This document shows positions 1 to 6,680 of a stretch of DNA of 19,547 nt, in pieces. The number at the start of each line of letters is the position of its first letter. The first letter of the stretch is position 1. Location: positions 3,715 through 23,261 of the forward strand of contig JAUNQQ010000004.1 in the NCBI GenBank assembly GCA_030536095.1. Reading direction: 5' to 3'. Made by a program: the position numbers and the translations under genes. This DNA is from Candidatus Saccharimonadota bacterium. GTDB taxonomy: Bacteria > Patescibacteriota > Saccharimonadia > Saccharimonadales > Saccharimonadaceae. The notes beneath the pieces are model-generated. The model did not search any database. It was not told where the DNA came from and was given only the letters and a program-made list of their open reading frames with translations.

Positions 1-1
1 A

Positions 2-244
2 CAATTCGGCATTTTTTCTGTCTCGCTCGATTATATATCGCACTTCGACAGAAGAAAATACCAACTTGTCGGCTCTCATTCTCAAAATATCATTTGCTTA
101 TTAAAGAGTATGGTAGTAAGAGAAAATACCCATCTGAACAATTTTAGCTACGAAATATCAATGGATATCTCGGCGGATTCTAATCTCGAAATAATCCCCA
201 TAAAAGAGGGGATAAGTTATGCTCACATTGATTTTATAGAGTAA
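2..244 (+). CDS. C-terminal part of an unrecognised protein, cut by the window edge
   Basis: An open frame runs in from the left edge for 80 codons and ends at TAA 242-244. The tail is mixed polar/hydrophobic, with no membrane segment and no motif I recognise; it ends ...ISYAHIDFIE. The other two + frames are closed by stops within about 150 bases. It lies 86 bases upstream of the pnuC-like start and just before that gene's promoter, so it is probably a separate transcription unit. No family is proposed. The call rests only on the open frame and the position. Confidence 0.5.
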   Translation, partial: QFGIFSVSLDYISHFDRRKYQLVGSHSQNIICLLKSMVVRENTHLNNFSYEISMDISADSNLEIIPIKEGISYAHIDFIE

Positions 245-279
245 AATAATGACTTATAGTAAAAAATACCACAAAACTA

Positions 280-308
280 TTGACAGTGAATTACTTATGG
301 TGTAGCAT
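280..308 (+). promoter_or_regulatory. Promoter of the pnuC-like operon
   Basis: A perfect -35 TTGACA (280-285) is followed by a 17-base spacer and a -10-like TAGCAT (303-308; 4 of 6 consensus bases). Transcription would start near 314-316, just ahead of the Shine-Dalgarno AAGGAG at 318-323, giving a leader of about 16 bases. The -10 lies inside the palindrome at 291-319. Confidence 0.6.
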
Positions 309-319
309 ACTATATGTAA
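291..319. promoter_or_regulatory. Candidate operator: 29-base imperfect palindrome over the pnuC -10
   Basis: The left arm starts TTACTTATGGTGT and the right arm ends ACTATATGTAA. Around the centre at base 305, 10 of 14 opposed positions pair, including four in a row at the outer ends and two further runs inside. It covers the -10 and the expected transcription start, so a bound dimer would block polymerase. The fifth gene of this operon encodes an NrtR-like regulator, the obvious candidate to bind here. Palindrome and position are seen directly; the protein that binds is inferred. Confidence 0.5.
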
Positions 320-330
320 GGAGAAAAATA

Positions 331-891
331 ATGTTCTATGAAATAGGAGCTACAATATTAGGGCTAATACAAGGGATATTAGCAATGCTTAATAAGCGGA
401 GCAACTGGATATTTTATATCCTGCAGATGCTTTTCTTAATAATATTTTCAACCATAAATCATTTGTATGGAGATATAGTTAATAATAGTATTTATCTCGT
501 AATGGGTATAGTAGGTTTTATACTTTGGGGTAAAAATAAAGAATCGAATAAAATAACTGCGGCAAGTGCAAGAGAAAGAATAATTTACATTTCGCTAATT
601 ACACTGGGGACGGCTATCTTAAGTGTCACACTTAAAAATACAGACGATCCGCTGCCGATACTCGACGCATTTACGACTATGTCTAGTTTAGTTGCAACTT
701 ATTATATGATGAAAAAGAAAATAGATACTTGGATTATCTGGCTCATTAATGACATATTTTACGCGGTTGAATATTTTATTCTTCCTGATCAAGCGTTGTA
801 TCTGTTTACGCTGAATATTGTCTGGATATTTATGGCGATAGGGTCTTATATAAATTGGAATAAAATTATGAAGGAGGCAAAAAATGATTAA
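331..891 (+). CDS. pnuC: PnuC-type nicotinamide riboside transporter
   Basis: A 186-residue integral membrane protein whose pattern fits the PnuC family (facilitative uptake of nicotinamide riboside and related vitamins): an N-terminal NKRSNWIFYILQ stretch (21-32), a TMSSLVATYYMMKKK segment (116-130), and the family-typical WIIWLINDIFYAVEY (134-148) followed by ALYLFTLNIVWIFMAIGSYINW (155-176). About six to seven membrane segments are visible. The start at 331 is preferred over an in-frame ATG at 280 because AAGGAG lies 7 bases before it and the promoter -35 overlaps 280. It is the first gene of a five-gene operon and overlaps the next start by 8 bases. PnuC needs an intracellular kinase to trap its substrate; the kinase domain two genes downstream could serve. 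The codons are very AT-rich compared with genes after 3.5 kb. Confidence 0.82.
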   Translation: MFYEIGATILGLIQGILAMLNKRSNWIFYILQMLFLIIFSTINHLYGDIVNNSIYLVMGIVGFILWGKNKESNKITAASARERIIYISLITLGTAILSVTLKNTDDPLPILDAFTTMSSLVATYYMMKKKIDTWIIWLINDIFYAVEYFILPDQALYLFTLNIVWIFMAIGSYINWNKIMKEAKND

Positions 892-1393
892 ACTATTTTA
901 TTCTGGCACATATAAAGTTAGGCATGAGATGATTAATGAAGATAATGTACTGGAAATGTTAAAAGATGATGTGCGAAGCAAGATTGTTGGAAATGTCAGA
1001 GATACGGTTTATGCTTCTGATGGAGTAGCTATAAAAAATAATAAGAATGTTATGTATGTTGGAGGCTTCTATTATGAAAAGCAGGATAAAAATAAGTCTG
1101 TTTGTGAAAATGTAGTAAGTGAGGAATTGAAACAAATAGATAATTGCGATATAGTAGTAGCAAATTTAACTAAGTATTCGGCAATTGCATCGGTAACGGA
1201 AATTATATACGCGGCTTTTAAACAGAAAAGAATAGTTATATTCTGCGATCCGAAAATAACGAGTTATGAAGTTGAGGGGGAATACTGGTTTCCGATATTA
1301 ACTTGCAAGCAATTGAATAGTAATGTGGAAATTAAATTCATAGAAGATGAAGATGAAATAATAAATTATATTAATAAATTAGGTGACAATTAA
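884..1393 (+). CDS. Nucleoside 2-deoxyribosyltransferase-like protein
   Basis: A 169-residue soluble protein with the layout of the nucleoside 2-deoxyribosyltransferase family, which transfers (deoxy)ribosyl groups between bases or hydrolyses nucleosides/nucleotides. Visible marks are MYVGGFYYE (57-65), the central IDNCDIVVANL block (85-95) with acidic residues near the active site, and SVTEIIYAAFKQKR (103-116), where Glu106 sits at the position of the family's catalytic glutamate. KRIVIFCDP (115-123) gives the following strand. Translation starts at ATG 884 behind a strong AAGGAGG (871-877), overlapping pnuC by 8 bases, which points to translational coupling. In an NAD-salvage setting it could act on nicotinamide riboside or a related nucleoside, but the exact substrate cannot be read from the sequence. 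Confidence 0.72.
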   Translation: MIKLFYSGTYKVRHEMINEDNVLEMLKDDVRSKIVGNVRDTVYASDGVAIKNNKNVMYVGGFYYEKQDKNKSVCENVVSEELKQIDNCDIVVANLTKYSAIASVTEIIYAAFKQKRIVIFCDPKITSYEVEGEYWFPILTCKQLNSNVEIKFIEDEDEIINYINKLGDN

Positions 1394-1394
1394 A

Positions 1395-2288
1395 ATGAAA
1401 ATGAAGTATGGAAAGATTGATAATAGAGAGAAAAAGTTCATTTCTACGAATAGAACATATCTGAACGAATACCTGAAAAACTTAGAAGCAAAAGAGGATG
1501 TTTATATAATTCAAACATTTTATAATGAATATAAATATAGAAAATATGTAACAGCTGATGGATTGGAATATACAAAAAATCTTAAAATGGAAAATGTGAC
1601 TACTGTAGATAAAATCAGCGAAAAAGAGTTTAATAATATTTTAGATAAAACAAAAAGATACGTAAAGAAACGGAGAAGAACTTATAGTGATGGTAGTTAT
1701 CAGATTGATGTTGATGATTTTGATAAGCCAAATAAGTTTACTATGGTCGAAGTGTCGGGCGGTGATTTAGGTAAATATGAAATACCTAAAGGCTTTATAG
1801 AGGTGACAAATATAGCTGGGTATCAGAATAAAAATATTTATAATGGTTTTGTAAAAAAAGTGGGGATAATTCTAGAAGGGACAGATGCGGTTGGCAAATC
1901 ATTGACAATTAAGGGATTATTAGAACAGGGTATAGTTTGTAAGGACAGAGAATCTAGGGTGATATCCGCAAACATGCTTTTTGAAATACCGATGACTGAA
2001 AGAGCGAAAAAATACGAAAAGTTTTTAATTGATAACGACGAGCTATTATTGTTTTTGGTCAATAATGACCGAGAAGAATTATTAAGAAGGGTGTATTCAA
2101 GAGGAAAAATAACTGATTTTGATCTAGATACGTACGAATATAATAAATTATATAAACAAACCTATGAATATATGCGAGATAAGGGTATGTTGCATGGAAA
2201 ACTATATTGTATTGATTGTACGGGACTAGGAATAAATGAACAATTATTAGAGGTTAGGAAGGCGATTGATAATTATGCCAAGTATTAG
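1395..2288 (+). CDS. CYTH (triphosphate tunnel) domain fused to a P-loop nucleoside/nucleotide kinase
   Basis: A 297-residue two-domain protein. Residues about 5-150 follow the CYTH/triphosphate-tunnel pattern: an EKKF opening (the first Glu of the usual ExExK is Asn10), YIIQTFY (37-43), a basic YRKY strand (48-51), YTKNLK (59-64), VKKRRR (90-95), QIDVDDFD (103-110), MVEVSGG (117-123) and FIEVT...YQN (134-145). Residues about 155-297 form a thymidylate-kinase-like P-loop domain: Walker A EGTDAVGKS (161-169), strand LLLFLVNNDREELLRRVYSR (217-236) and a tail resembling kinase C-termini. The start at 1395 is preferred because AGGTG lies about 9 bases before it; an in-frame GTG at 1383 has no Shine-Dalgarno. 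Next to PnuC, the kinase half could be the nicotinamide riboside kinase. Plant TTM1/TTM2 also join a P-loop kinase to a CYTH domain, but in the opposite order. The domain calls are fairly secure; the substrate is inferred. Confidence 0.72.
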   Translation: MKMKYGKIDNREKKFISTNRTYLNEYLKNLEAKEDVYIIQTFYNEYKYRKYVTADGLEYTKNLKMENVTTVDKISEKEFNNILDKTKRYVKKRRRTYSDGSYQIDVDDFDKPNKFTMVEVSGGDLGKYEIPKGFIEVTNIAGYQNKNIYNGFVKKVGIILEGTDAVGKSLTIKGLLEQGIVCKDRESRVISANMLFEIPMTERAKKYEKFLIDNDELLLFLVNNDREELLRRVYSRGKITDFDLDTYEYNKLYKQTYEYMRDKGMLHGKLYCIDCTGLGINEQLLEVRKAIDNYAKY

Positions 2289-2853
2289 CGCGCATATGGC
2301 CGTGGCGGGAGAGGTCACAAGAAGATTAGGATTAAATAGTGATGATTTTATCCGGGGGAATCTGCTTCCTGATATTATTGATGTGACAAACAGTCATCAT
2401 AAGGTGGAGAGTGGCGCCTATATGGTTCCGGATATAGATTATTTCATAGAAAATATGGAGATTATTGGCGATTTAAAACTCGGCTATCTTACACATTTAT
2501 TATTAGATAAACATTATCTAGAGGATTATTTAGGAAAAATATATCCTGGTAGGAATATATTTTTGGACGGTAAAATTTATATAGACTATGACATTTTAAG
2601 TTATCCACTTATGGAAAGATTTGGACTAGATGTCGAGAGATTAGGGGAAATTTTAGCAAAGTATAATTGCAAAATTTCAGAAGAGAAGTTAAAATATAAT
2701 ATAGAATGTTTAAAACGGAAGAAAGTCGGAGTAACGAATTATTTGGATTTTGAAAGTTTTGCACGGTTTCTTTTGGAAATTTCTAAGACTATTAGTAAGG
2801 AGTTAGTTAATTATGCGAGTAAATCTGGTAAGTTGCGTATTTGTATTGGATAG
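2275..2853 (+). CDS. Zinc-dependent phospholipase C-like / metal-dependent hydrolase-like protein
   Basis: A 192-residue protein opening MPSISAHMAVAGEV. It carries spaced His/Asp residues of the kind seen in the zinc-dependent phospholipase C/D family: His7, GNLLPDIID (28-36), HH41-42, PDIDYF (52-57) and LTHLLLDKHYLEDY (72-85). Proteins with this beginning are usually annotated only as hydrolases. No signal peptide is visible, so it should act in the cytoplasm, unlike secreted phospholipases. The start at ATG 2275 has a purine-rich GGAAGG about 12 bases upstream and overlaps the kinase gene by 14 bases. Its role in the operon is unknown; a phosphodiesterase or nucleotidase step is one possibility, not shown by the sequence. 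Confidence 0.5.
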   Translation: MPSISAHMAVAGEVTRRLGLNSDDFIRGNLLPDIIDVTNSHHKVESGAYMVPDIDYFIENMEIIGDLKLGYLTHLLLDKHYLEDYLGKIYPGRNIFLDGKIYIDYDILSYPLMERFGLDVERLGEILAKYNCKISEEKLKYNIECLKRKKVGVTNYLDFESFARFLLEISKTISKELVNYASKSGKLRICIG

Positions 2854-3526
2854 TGAAAAGAATGACAATATAAGAAAAAATGAAATTAAGCGGCTGAAGG
2901 TTTTAGTGGATAAGAAGGATGAGCTTCCTGAAATTATTGCTCAGCAGGGCGATTTAAAAAAACAGGTTCGGGAGCAATTAGCGGATATTATCGGAACTGA
3001 TTTTTTTCACTTAGAACAGGTATATGCAATGGATTACAGGGATGAGATTGATATTATTTATTTAGGAATAACAAATATTGAGTATGTAGATGAGCTAAAA
3101 CAGAATTATAAGCTTGTTGATTTTGAAGTTAAAAATAATAGTTTAATCATACTTAATAATAAGGAGTATAAATATCAAACTTTGGAAATTGAGGAAAATA
3201 ATAATATTGAATATATCCACGAAATTGCTACCGAAGATTCTGAGATTAATAGAGTTATTATGAGTTTACTAATTAGCTATAAGCGGATTAGGAATAGTAT
3301 TGATAATACTGACACGATATTTAAGTTTATGGGGTCTAGTTTTACGCTTGAGGATGTTAGAATGGTGTATGAACTAATAAAAGACCGTAGTGTTGATAAA
3401 TCTAATTTTAGGAAAAGGATAGTTAAATACTGTGAGAAAGTTGGCGAGCCAATCAATACAAAAAGTGGATATAGGCCGAGCCAGAGATATAAGTTTAAGC
3501 CGCTGAAGGGCGATATTTGGATTTAG
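2813..3526 (+). CDS. nrtR: NrtR-like transcriptional regulator (degenerate Nudix domain plus winged helix)
   Basis: A 237-residue protein matching the two-domain NrtR/NADQ regulators of NAD metabolism. The N-terminal half is Nudix-like: VREQLADIIGTD (52-63) lies where the Nudix box would be but lacks its paired glutamates, and LEQVYAMDYRDE (67-78) matches the stretch that follows it. It is therefore probably a ligand sensor (ADP-ribose or NAD-related in known NrtRs) rather than an enzyme. The C-terminal half is the typical winged helix: FTLEDVRMVYELI (177-189), VDKSNFRKRIVKY (194-206) and GYRPSQRYKF (219-228). ATG 2813 has AAGGAG ten bases upstream and overlaps the previous gene by 41 bases. 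As last gene behind pnuC it probably autoregulates the operon through the palindrome at 291-319. Confidence 0.75.
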   Translation: MRVNLVSCVFVLDSEKNDNIRKNEIKRLKVLVDKKDELPEIIAQQGDLKKQVREQLADIIGTDFFHLEQVYAMDYRDEIDIIYLGITNIEYVDELKQNYKLVDFEVKNNSLIILNNKEYKYQTLEIEENNNIEYIHEIATEDSEINRVIMSLLISYKRIRNSIDNTDTIFKFMGSSFTLEDVRMVYELIKDRSVDKSNFRKRIVKYCEKVGEPINTKSGYRPSQRYKFKPLKGDIWI

Positions 3527-3550
3527 TGATAAATTATTGCTGGGAGGATT

Positions 3551-4195
3551 TTAGGCGGAAGCGTCTTTTGGGGTAATAAAATCGTAGAGGCCGTCAATAA
3601 CGGAGTTCATTACGACTTCGCGGGGAGCGTCAGCATCAACCTGGACAAGGAGACCGAGAGAGCGGTAATGCAGAATAACAGGAAGGGTCTTTTTACGAAA
3701 TTCATCGAGGCGAACCTGGAAAGTTTCAATTTTTTTATCGTCGGCACGCTCTTCGGATGAAGTAGCCTCGCGAGTGCCAGTGGCGTGAACAAGTTCCCAG
3801 CGCTTTGTTACGTCATTTTCGGAGATATTTAGAAGAATAACAGCTTTTATCGGATGACCAGCGAGTTCAGCAAAATTCATCACCGCGTCTTCTTCGCCCG
3901 ACCATCGACCAACTGAGGAAAGAATAAGTGGAAAATCTTTTAGTTCGGGGCGGGAAAAATAAGGGAGAACCCAATTAGCAAAAACATCAGAAGGAATAAG
4001 ATTTCCAGAAGCGGAAAGAGGTTTATGAGTTTCCTTTTCCATAGAGCGAATTATCATTCCGGAGGAGAGCATTTTTCCGCCGAGGAGTTCGGCAAGCTGA
4101 ACGGCGACTGTGTCTTTTCCGCTCATGGGGAGACCAAAAATATCGATTGAACCGGTACCTAGCCAAGATTTGATTGCTGAAATTTTTTCATCCAT
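3551..4195 (-). CDS. Adenylate-kinase-like nucleoside monophosphate kinase
   Basis: A 214-residue cytoplasmic P-loop kinase of the adenylate kinase type, expected to transfer phosphate between nucleotides (ATP + AMP giving 2 ADP in the classical enzyme). Visible are the P-loop GLPMSGKDT (21-29), LSSGMIIRSM (43-52) at the NMP-binding region, the GRWSGEED stretch (96-103) and the RADD motif (150-153) followed by FQVRLDEFRKKT (159-170), which fits the LID-arginine segment and tail of adenylate kinases. The protein is divergent, and the usual long LID is replaced by a short Ser/Glu-rich stretch (137-150), so UMP/CMP specificity is not excluded. ATG 4195 lies six bases after TATAAT on the minus strand, with no room for a Shine-Dalgarno. 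It converges on the nrtR-like gene with a gap of 24 bases. Confidence 0.68.
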   Translation of the reverse strand: MDEKISAIKSWLGTGSIDIFGLPMSGKDTVAVQLAELLGGKMLSSGMIIRSMEKETHKPLSASGNLIPSDVFANWVLPYFSRPELKDFPLILSSVGRWSGEEDAVMNFAELAGHPIKAVILLNISENDVTKRWELVHATGTREATSSEERADDKKIETFQVRLDEFRKKTLPVILHYRSLGLLVQVDADAPREVVMNSVIDGLYDFITPKDASA

Positions 4196-4201
4196 ATGGA
4201 T

Positions 4202-4210
4202 ATTATAACA
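4202..4210 (-). promoter_or_regulatory. Extended -10 promoter giving a leaderless adk-like mRNA
   Basis: On the minus strand TGTTATAAT is followed by exactly six bases (ATCCAT) and then the ATG of the adk-like gene. Transcription starts about seven bases after a -10, so the start should coincide with the ATG. The TG extension may make up for the lack of a clear -35. Confidence 0.65.
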
Positions 4211-4272
4211 CGGATGAAGAAATAATATCTAAAATGGAGAGAGTGAAATTTATTGCGGGTGGACTAAGCTTT

Positions 4273-4281
4273 TGTTATAAT
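4273..4281 (+). promoter_or_regulatory. Extended -10 promoter of the hypothetical membrane protein
   Basis: TGTTATAAT is followed by six bases (TGGATT) and ATG 4288, the same geometry as the divergent adk-like gene. A partial -35, TTGCGG (4253-4258), lies 17 bases upstream of TATAAT. The mRNA should be leaderless. Confidence 0.65.
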
Positions 4282-4287
4282 TGGATT

Positions 4288-4884
4288 ATGAATTCGGAAA
4301 CTGGACGGAAAGTTATTGTTGGTTATTCGATTATTTATTATCTCGCGGCGATTATCGGACTGATAATTATCAATACTTTACCAATATCAGATTTGATTAA
4401 TTTAGGATTTTTCCCGATTTCAATTTATTATGCCGTTCTTCCGTGGCAATGCTATTCTGGTCCGGGAATGCTTGAGATTTATTTAATAGTTACCCTTGCT
4501 AGTGCTTTAGTATTTTCCATTTTTGCCCTATTTCTCTCCTCGAAGCGTAAAAATGAAGTAAAAACGAATTCTTTTTATGATAAAATAAATCCGGCAGTTT
4601 TAACTTTTTCGGCAACGCTTGGACTAACCTTAATTGCACTCCAGCTGGGACTAGATGAACAGCTTCAGTTAGGATTAAATACAGTGCTTATTCTGGTTTT
4701 GACAATTGTTTTACCAATAATACTTCAGAAGGTACGGCGATTTGATATACTTTTTCGAATTTTCACTATCGTCTTGGCGGGAGTTGGTATTGCCTGCGTT
4801 CGCTCTTATATTTTATACGCAACGAATGAAACTGCGCCGGCGTGTAATGCGTTGCATACGTCTCTAAAAAATACAAGATTTTAA
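4288..4884 (+). CDS. Hypothetical polytopic membrane protein
   Basis: I do not recognise a family. The 198-residue product has about six hydrophobic segments (roughly 9-29, 36-52, 62-83, 103-121, 126-146 and 154-177), separated by a basic loop SSKRKNEVKTN (84-94) and a short QKVRRFD loop (147-153). There is no signal-peptide cleavage pattern. Three cysteines (about 55, 170 and 186) are spread out and do not form a CxxC pair, so a VKOR-type assignment has no support. ATG 4288 is chosen because TATAAT ends six bases before it; the frame stays open upstream to 4174, but that stretch overlaps the adk-like start and its promoter. It stands alone between the divergent adk-like gene and the promoter of murC. 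Confidence 0.65.
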   Translation: MNSETGRKVIVGYSIIYYLAAIIGLIIINTLPISDLINLGFFPISIYYAVLPWQCYSGPGMLEIYLIVTLASALVFSIFALFLSSKRKNEVKTNSFYDKINPAVLTFSATLGLTLIALQLGLDEQLQLGLNTVLILVLTIVLPIILQKVRRFDILFRIFTIVLAGVGIACVRSYILYATNETAPACNALHTSLKNTRF

Positions 4885-4891
4885 GAGGTTG

Positions 4892-4900
4892 TGATATAAT
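4892..4900 (+). promoter_or_regulatory. Extended -10 promoter of the murC-like gene
   Basis: TGATATAAT is followed by six bases (TTGGGT) and ATG 4907. No good -35 lies 17 bases upstream. This is the third case in the window of TGNTATAAT-N6-ATG, implying a leaderless mRNA. Confidence 0.65.
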
Positions 4901-4906
4901 TTGGGT

Positions 4907-6118
4907 ATGAAGGTTTTTATTTCGGGAATTTGTGGAACGGGGATGGGGCCACTGGCGATTATGGCGAAAGAAGCAGGGATGGAAGTTTTTGGAAGTGATC
5001 TTTCTCGGGGCGCGGTTTATGATGAATTAGTTAAGGCGGGAATTCAGGTAAAAATCGGGGAGCAAGACGGGGAGTTTTTGGATGAGGTGAAACCAGAATG
5101 GTACGTACATACAAGCGCAATAACGGAGGATAATGTGGAATTTCAGCGAGCGAAAGAATTAAGGATTAAGATATCAAAGCGAGATGAACTAATTGCGGAG
5201 CTGATTCGGGAAATGGGGCTAAAGCTAATAGCGGTCGCAGGGACACACGGAAAGACAACGACGACGGCGATGATTATTTGGGCGTGTCATAAACTGGGGA
5301 TTCCGATTTCGTATTTAGTAGGGACAACATTGTCGTTTTCTGAAAGTGGAAAATATACGAAGGGGTCAGAATTTATGGTTTACGAGGCGGATGAATATGA
5401 CCGGAATTTCTTACATTTTTCACCGTGGTTAGCAGTGGAGACGGTGGTGGATTATGATCATCCGGATATTTATCCGACGCGAGAGAGTTATCGACAGGCA
5501 TTTAAGGAATTTGAGGGGCAGAGTCGGAAAATAGTGCACGCAGAAGATTATAAGGGAGAGAAATTTCGGCTAGCAGGGACAGTGCGGAGAGTGGATGCGG
5601 CGTTGGCGTTTTTAGCGGTGCGTGAGATGAAACCGGAAGTTGATGCAACTCAACTGGTGGAGATTTTGAATGAATTTCCAGGGGCGGGGCGGAGATTTGA
5701 GAAGATTGCGGAGGGAGTTTATTCGGATTATGGGCATCATCCGGAGGAAATTCGAGCAACAGTGGAGATGGCGAAGGAAGAGGCGTCTTTGCGTGGGCTT
5801 TCTGGGGTAGTAGCGGTTTATGAGCCACATCAAAACACACGGCAACATGAGGTTTTTGCGGAATACAGAGAGGCATTTCTGGGGATTTCGAAATTATATT
5901 GGCTACCGACATTTCTTACGCGGGAAAATCCAAAGCTTTCGGTAATTTCGCCAGATGAATTTATTGCCAGTCTGGAAAATTCAGCCGTTGGGGAGGTGGC
6001 AGAGCTCGGGGATGCGCTAGCAGAGAAATTACACAAATGGAGAGAGCAGGGATATTTAATTTTATTAATGTCGGCGGGGCCGGCGGATGGGTGGCTAAGA
6101 AAGGAGTTTAATGAGTAA
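4907..6118 (+). CDS. murC: MurC-type Mur ligase, shortened central domain
   Basis: Cytoplasmic ATP-dependent ligase of peptidoglycan precursor synthesis, most like UDP-N-acetylmuramate-L-alanine ligase. Visible: the N-terminal nucleotide fold GICGTGMGPLA (7-17) with GSD 29-31, ATP loop AGTHGKTTTT (111-120), EADEYDRNFLHF (160-171), VVDYDHPDIY (180-189), SDYGHHPEEI (273-282) and YEPHQNTRQH (305-314). GICGT and EADEYD also recall Mpl, the muropeptide-recycling ligase, whereas DYGHHP is MurC-like, so the exact substrate is open. At 403 residues it is shorter than usual MurC proteins (about 450-490). The missing part lies after residue 210, and the conserved G-x-HN-xx-N stretch reads GTVRRVD (224-230). 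ATG 4907 is chosen for its spacing to TATAAT. Its end overlaps the gtrA-like start by 8 bases. Confidence 0.75.
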   Translation: MKVFISGICGTGMGPLAIMAKEAGMEVFGSDLSRGAVYDELVKAGIQVKIGEQDGEFLDEVKPEWYVHTSAITEDNVEFQRAKELRIKISKRDELIAELIREMGLKLIAVAGTHGKTTTTAMIIWACHKLGIPISYLVGTTLSFSESGKYTKGSEFMVYEADEYDRNFLHFSPWLAVETVVDYDHPDIYPTRESYRQAFKEFEGQSRKIVHAEDYKGEKFRLAGTVRRVDAALAFLAVREMKPEVDATQLVEILNEFPGAGRRFEKIAEGVYSDYGHHPEEIRATVEMAKEEASLRGLSGVVAVYEPHQNTRQHEVFAEYREAFLGISKLYWLPTFLTRENPKLSVISPDEFIASLENSAVGEVAELGDALAEKLHKWREQGYLILLMSAGPADGWLRKEFNE

Positions 6119-6641
6119 AGAAAAAGCACAGGAACCGGCGACAAAGCCTAGCGAGGAAGAAGCGAAGGACGAGATAGTATCAGGGAAGAAAGTGGTGACT
6201 TTTGCAGCGGTGGGGGCAGCGCTGACAGTGTTAGATTTTTTGATTTATAATATTGTGCTTCAGGTTTTTTATAACGGAAATGCAGACGGGGCGAGTGTAG
6301 CGGGTATGATTTCTGGGGTATTGGCCACAATTGTAGCATATTTTGCACATAATAATATTACTTGGAAGGCAAGGAAGCCGCGAAAATATGGGGTGGCGTG
6401 GTTCTTTGGCTGGAATATTTTAATGGCGACAGGAGTGCGACCGGTGATATTATGGTTCTTTGGATTAGTATTCTTTAGTAGAATTTATGATTTTGCGTTT
6501 TCGATAATTTCATGGCTTAATATACCATTGGATTATGAGATTGTCAAAAGTACAGGGGTTTATGTTTTAATGACCTGCGTAGTAATGGTACTAAATTATA
6601 CCTTTTATGAGAAATTGGTATTTGGAGAAAAGAAGAAGTAA
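6111..6641 (+). CDS. GtrA-family membrane protein
   Basis: A 176-residue protein with a charged cytoplasmic N-terminus (1-26, rich in Glu/Lys) and four membrane segments (about 28-52, 61-80, 95-120 and 149-165). The spacing and the basic-aromatic ends of segments 2 and 4 (AYFAHNNITWKARKP at 76-90; LNYTFYEKLVF at 161-171) fit the GtrA family, small proteins thought to help move lipid-linked sugars across the membrane or to assist glycan decoration. It is translated from ATG 6111 behind AAGGAG, coupled to murC by an 8-base overlap. A role in cell-wall or surface glycan assembly agrees with murC upstream and the convergent glycan operon downstream, but no substrate can be named. Confidence 0.72.
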   Translation: MSKEKAQEPATKPSEEEAKDEIVSGKKVVTFAAVGAALTVLDFLIYNIVLQVFYNGNADGASVAGMISGVLATIVAYFAHNNITWKARKPRKYGVAWFFGWNILMATGVRPVILWFFGLVFFSRIYDFAFSIISWLNIPLDYEIVKSTGVYVLMTCVVMVLNYTFYEKLVFGEKKK

Positions 6642-6680
6642 TTTCTCTTCACAATAACAGCAATGAGAGAATCTTGAAGC

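Noticed and set aside
194..213. Hairpin ATCCCC...GGGGAT as a terminator before pnuC
   Set aside because: It lies inside the open frame of the partial gene, has only six base pairs and no T-tract follows.
256..280. Inverted repeat ATAGT...ACTAT as a second operator
   Set aside because: Five-base arms with a 15-base gap in AT-rich DNA are expected by chance, and pairing does not extend.
4174..4287. Longer N-terminus of the hypothetical membrane protein
   Set aside because: The stretch overlaps the start and promoter of the divergent adk-like gene, and the TATAAT-N6-ATG signal marks 4288 as the start.
6643..6671. TTCTCT...AGAGAA as a two-way terminator between the gtrA-like and wzy-like genes
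   Set aside because: Six-base arms with a 17-base loop and no T-tract; too weak.
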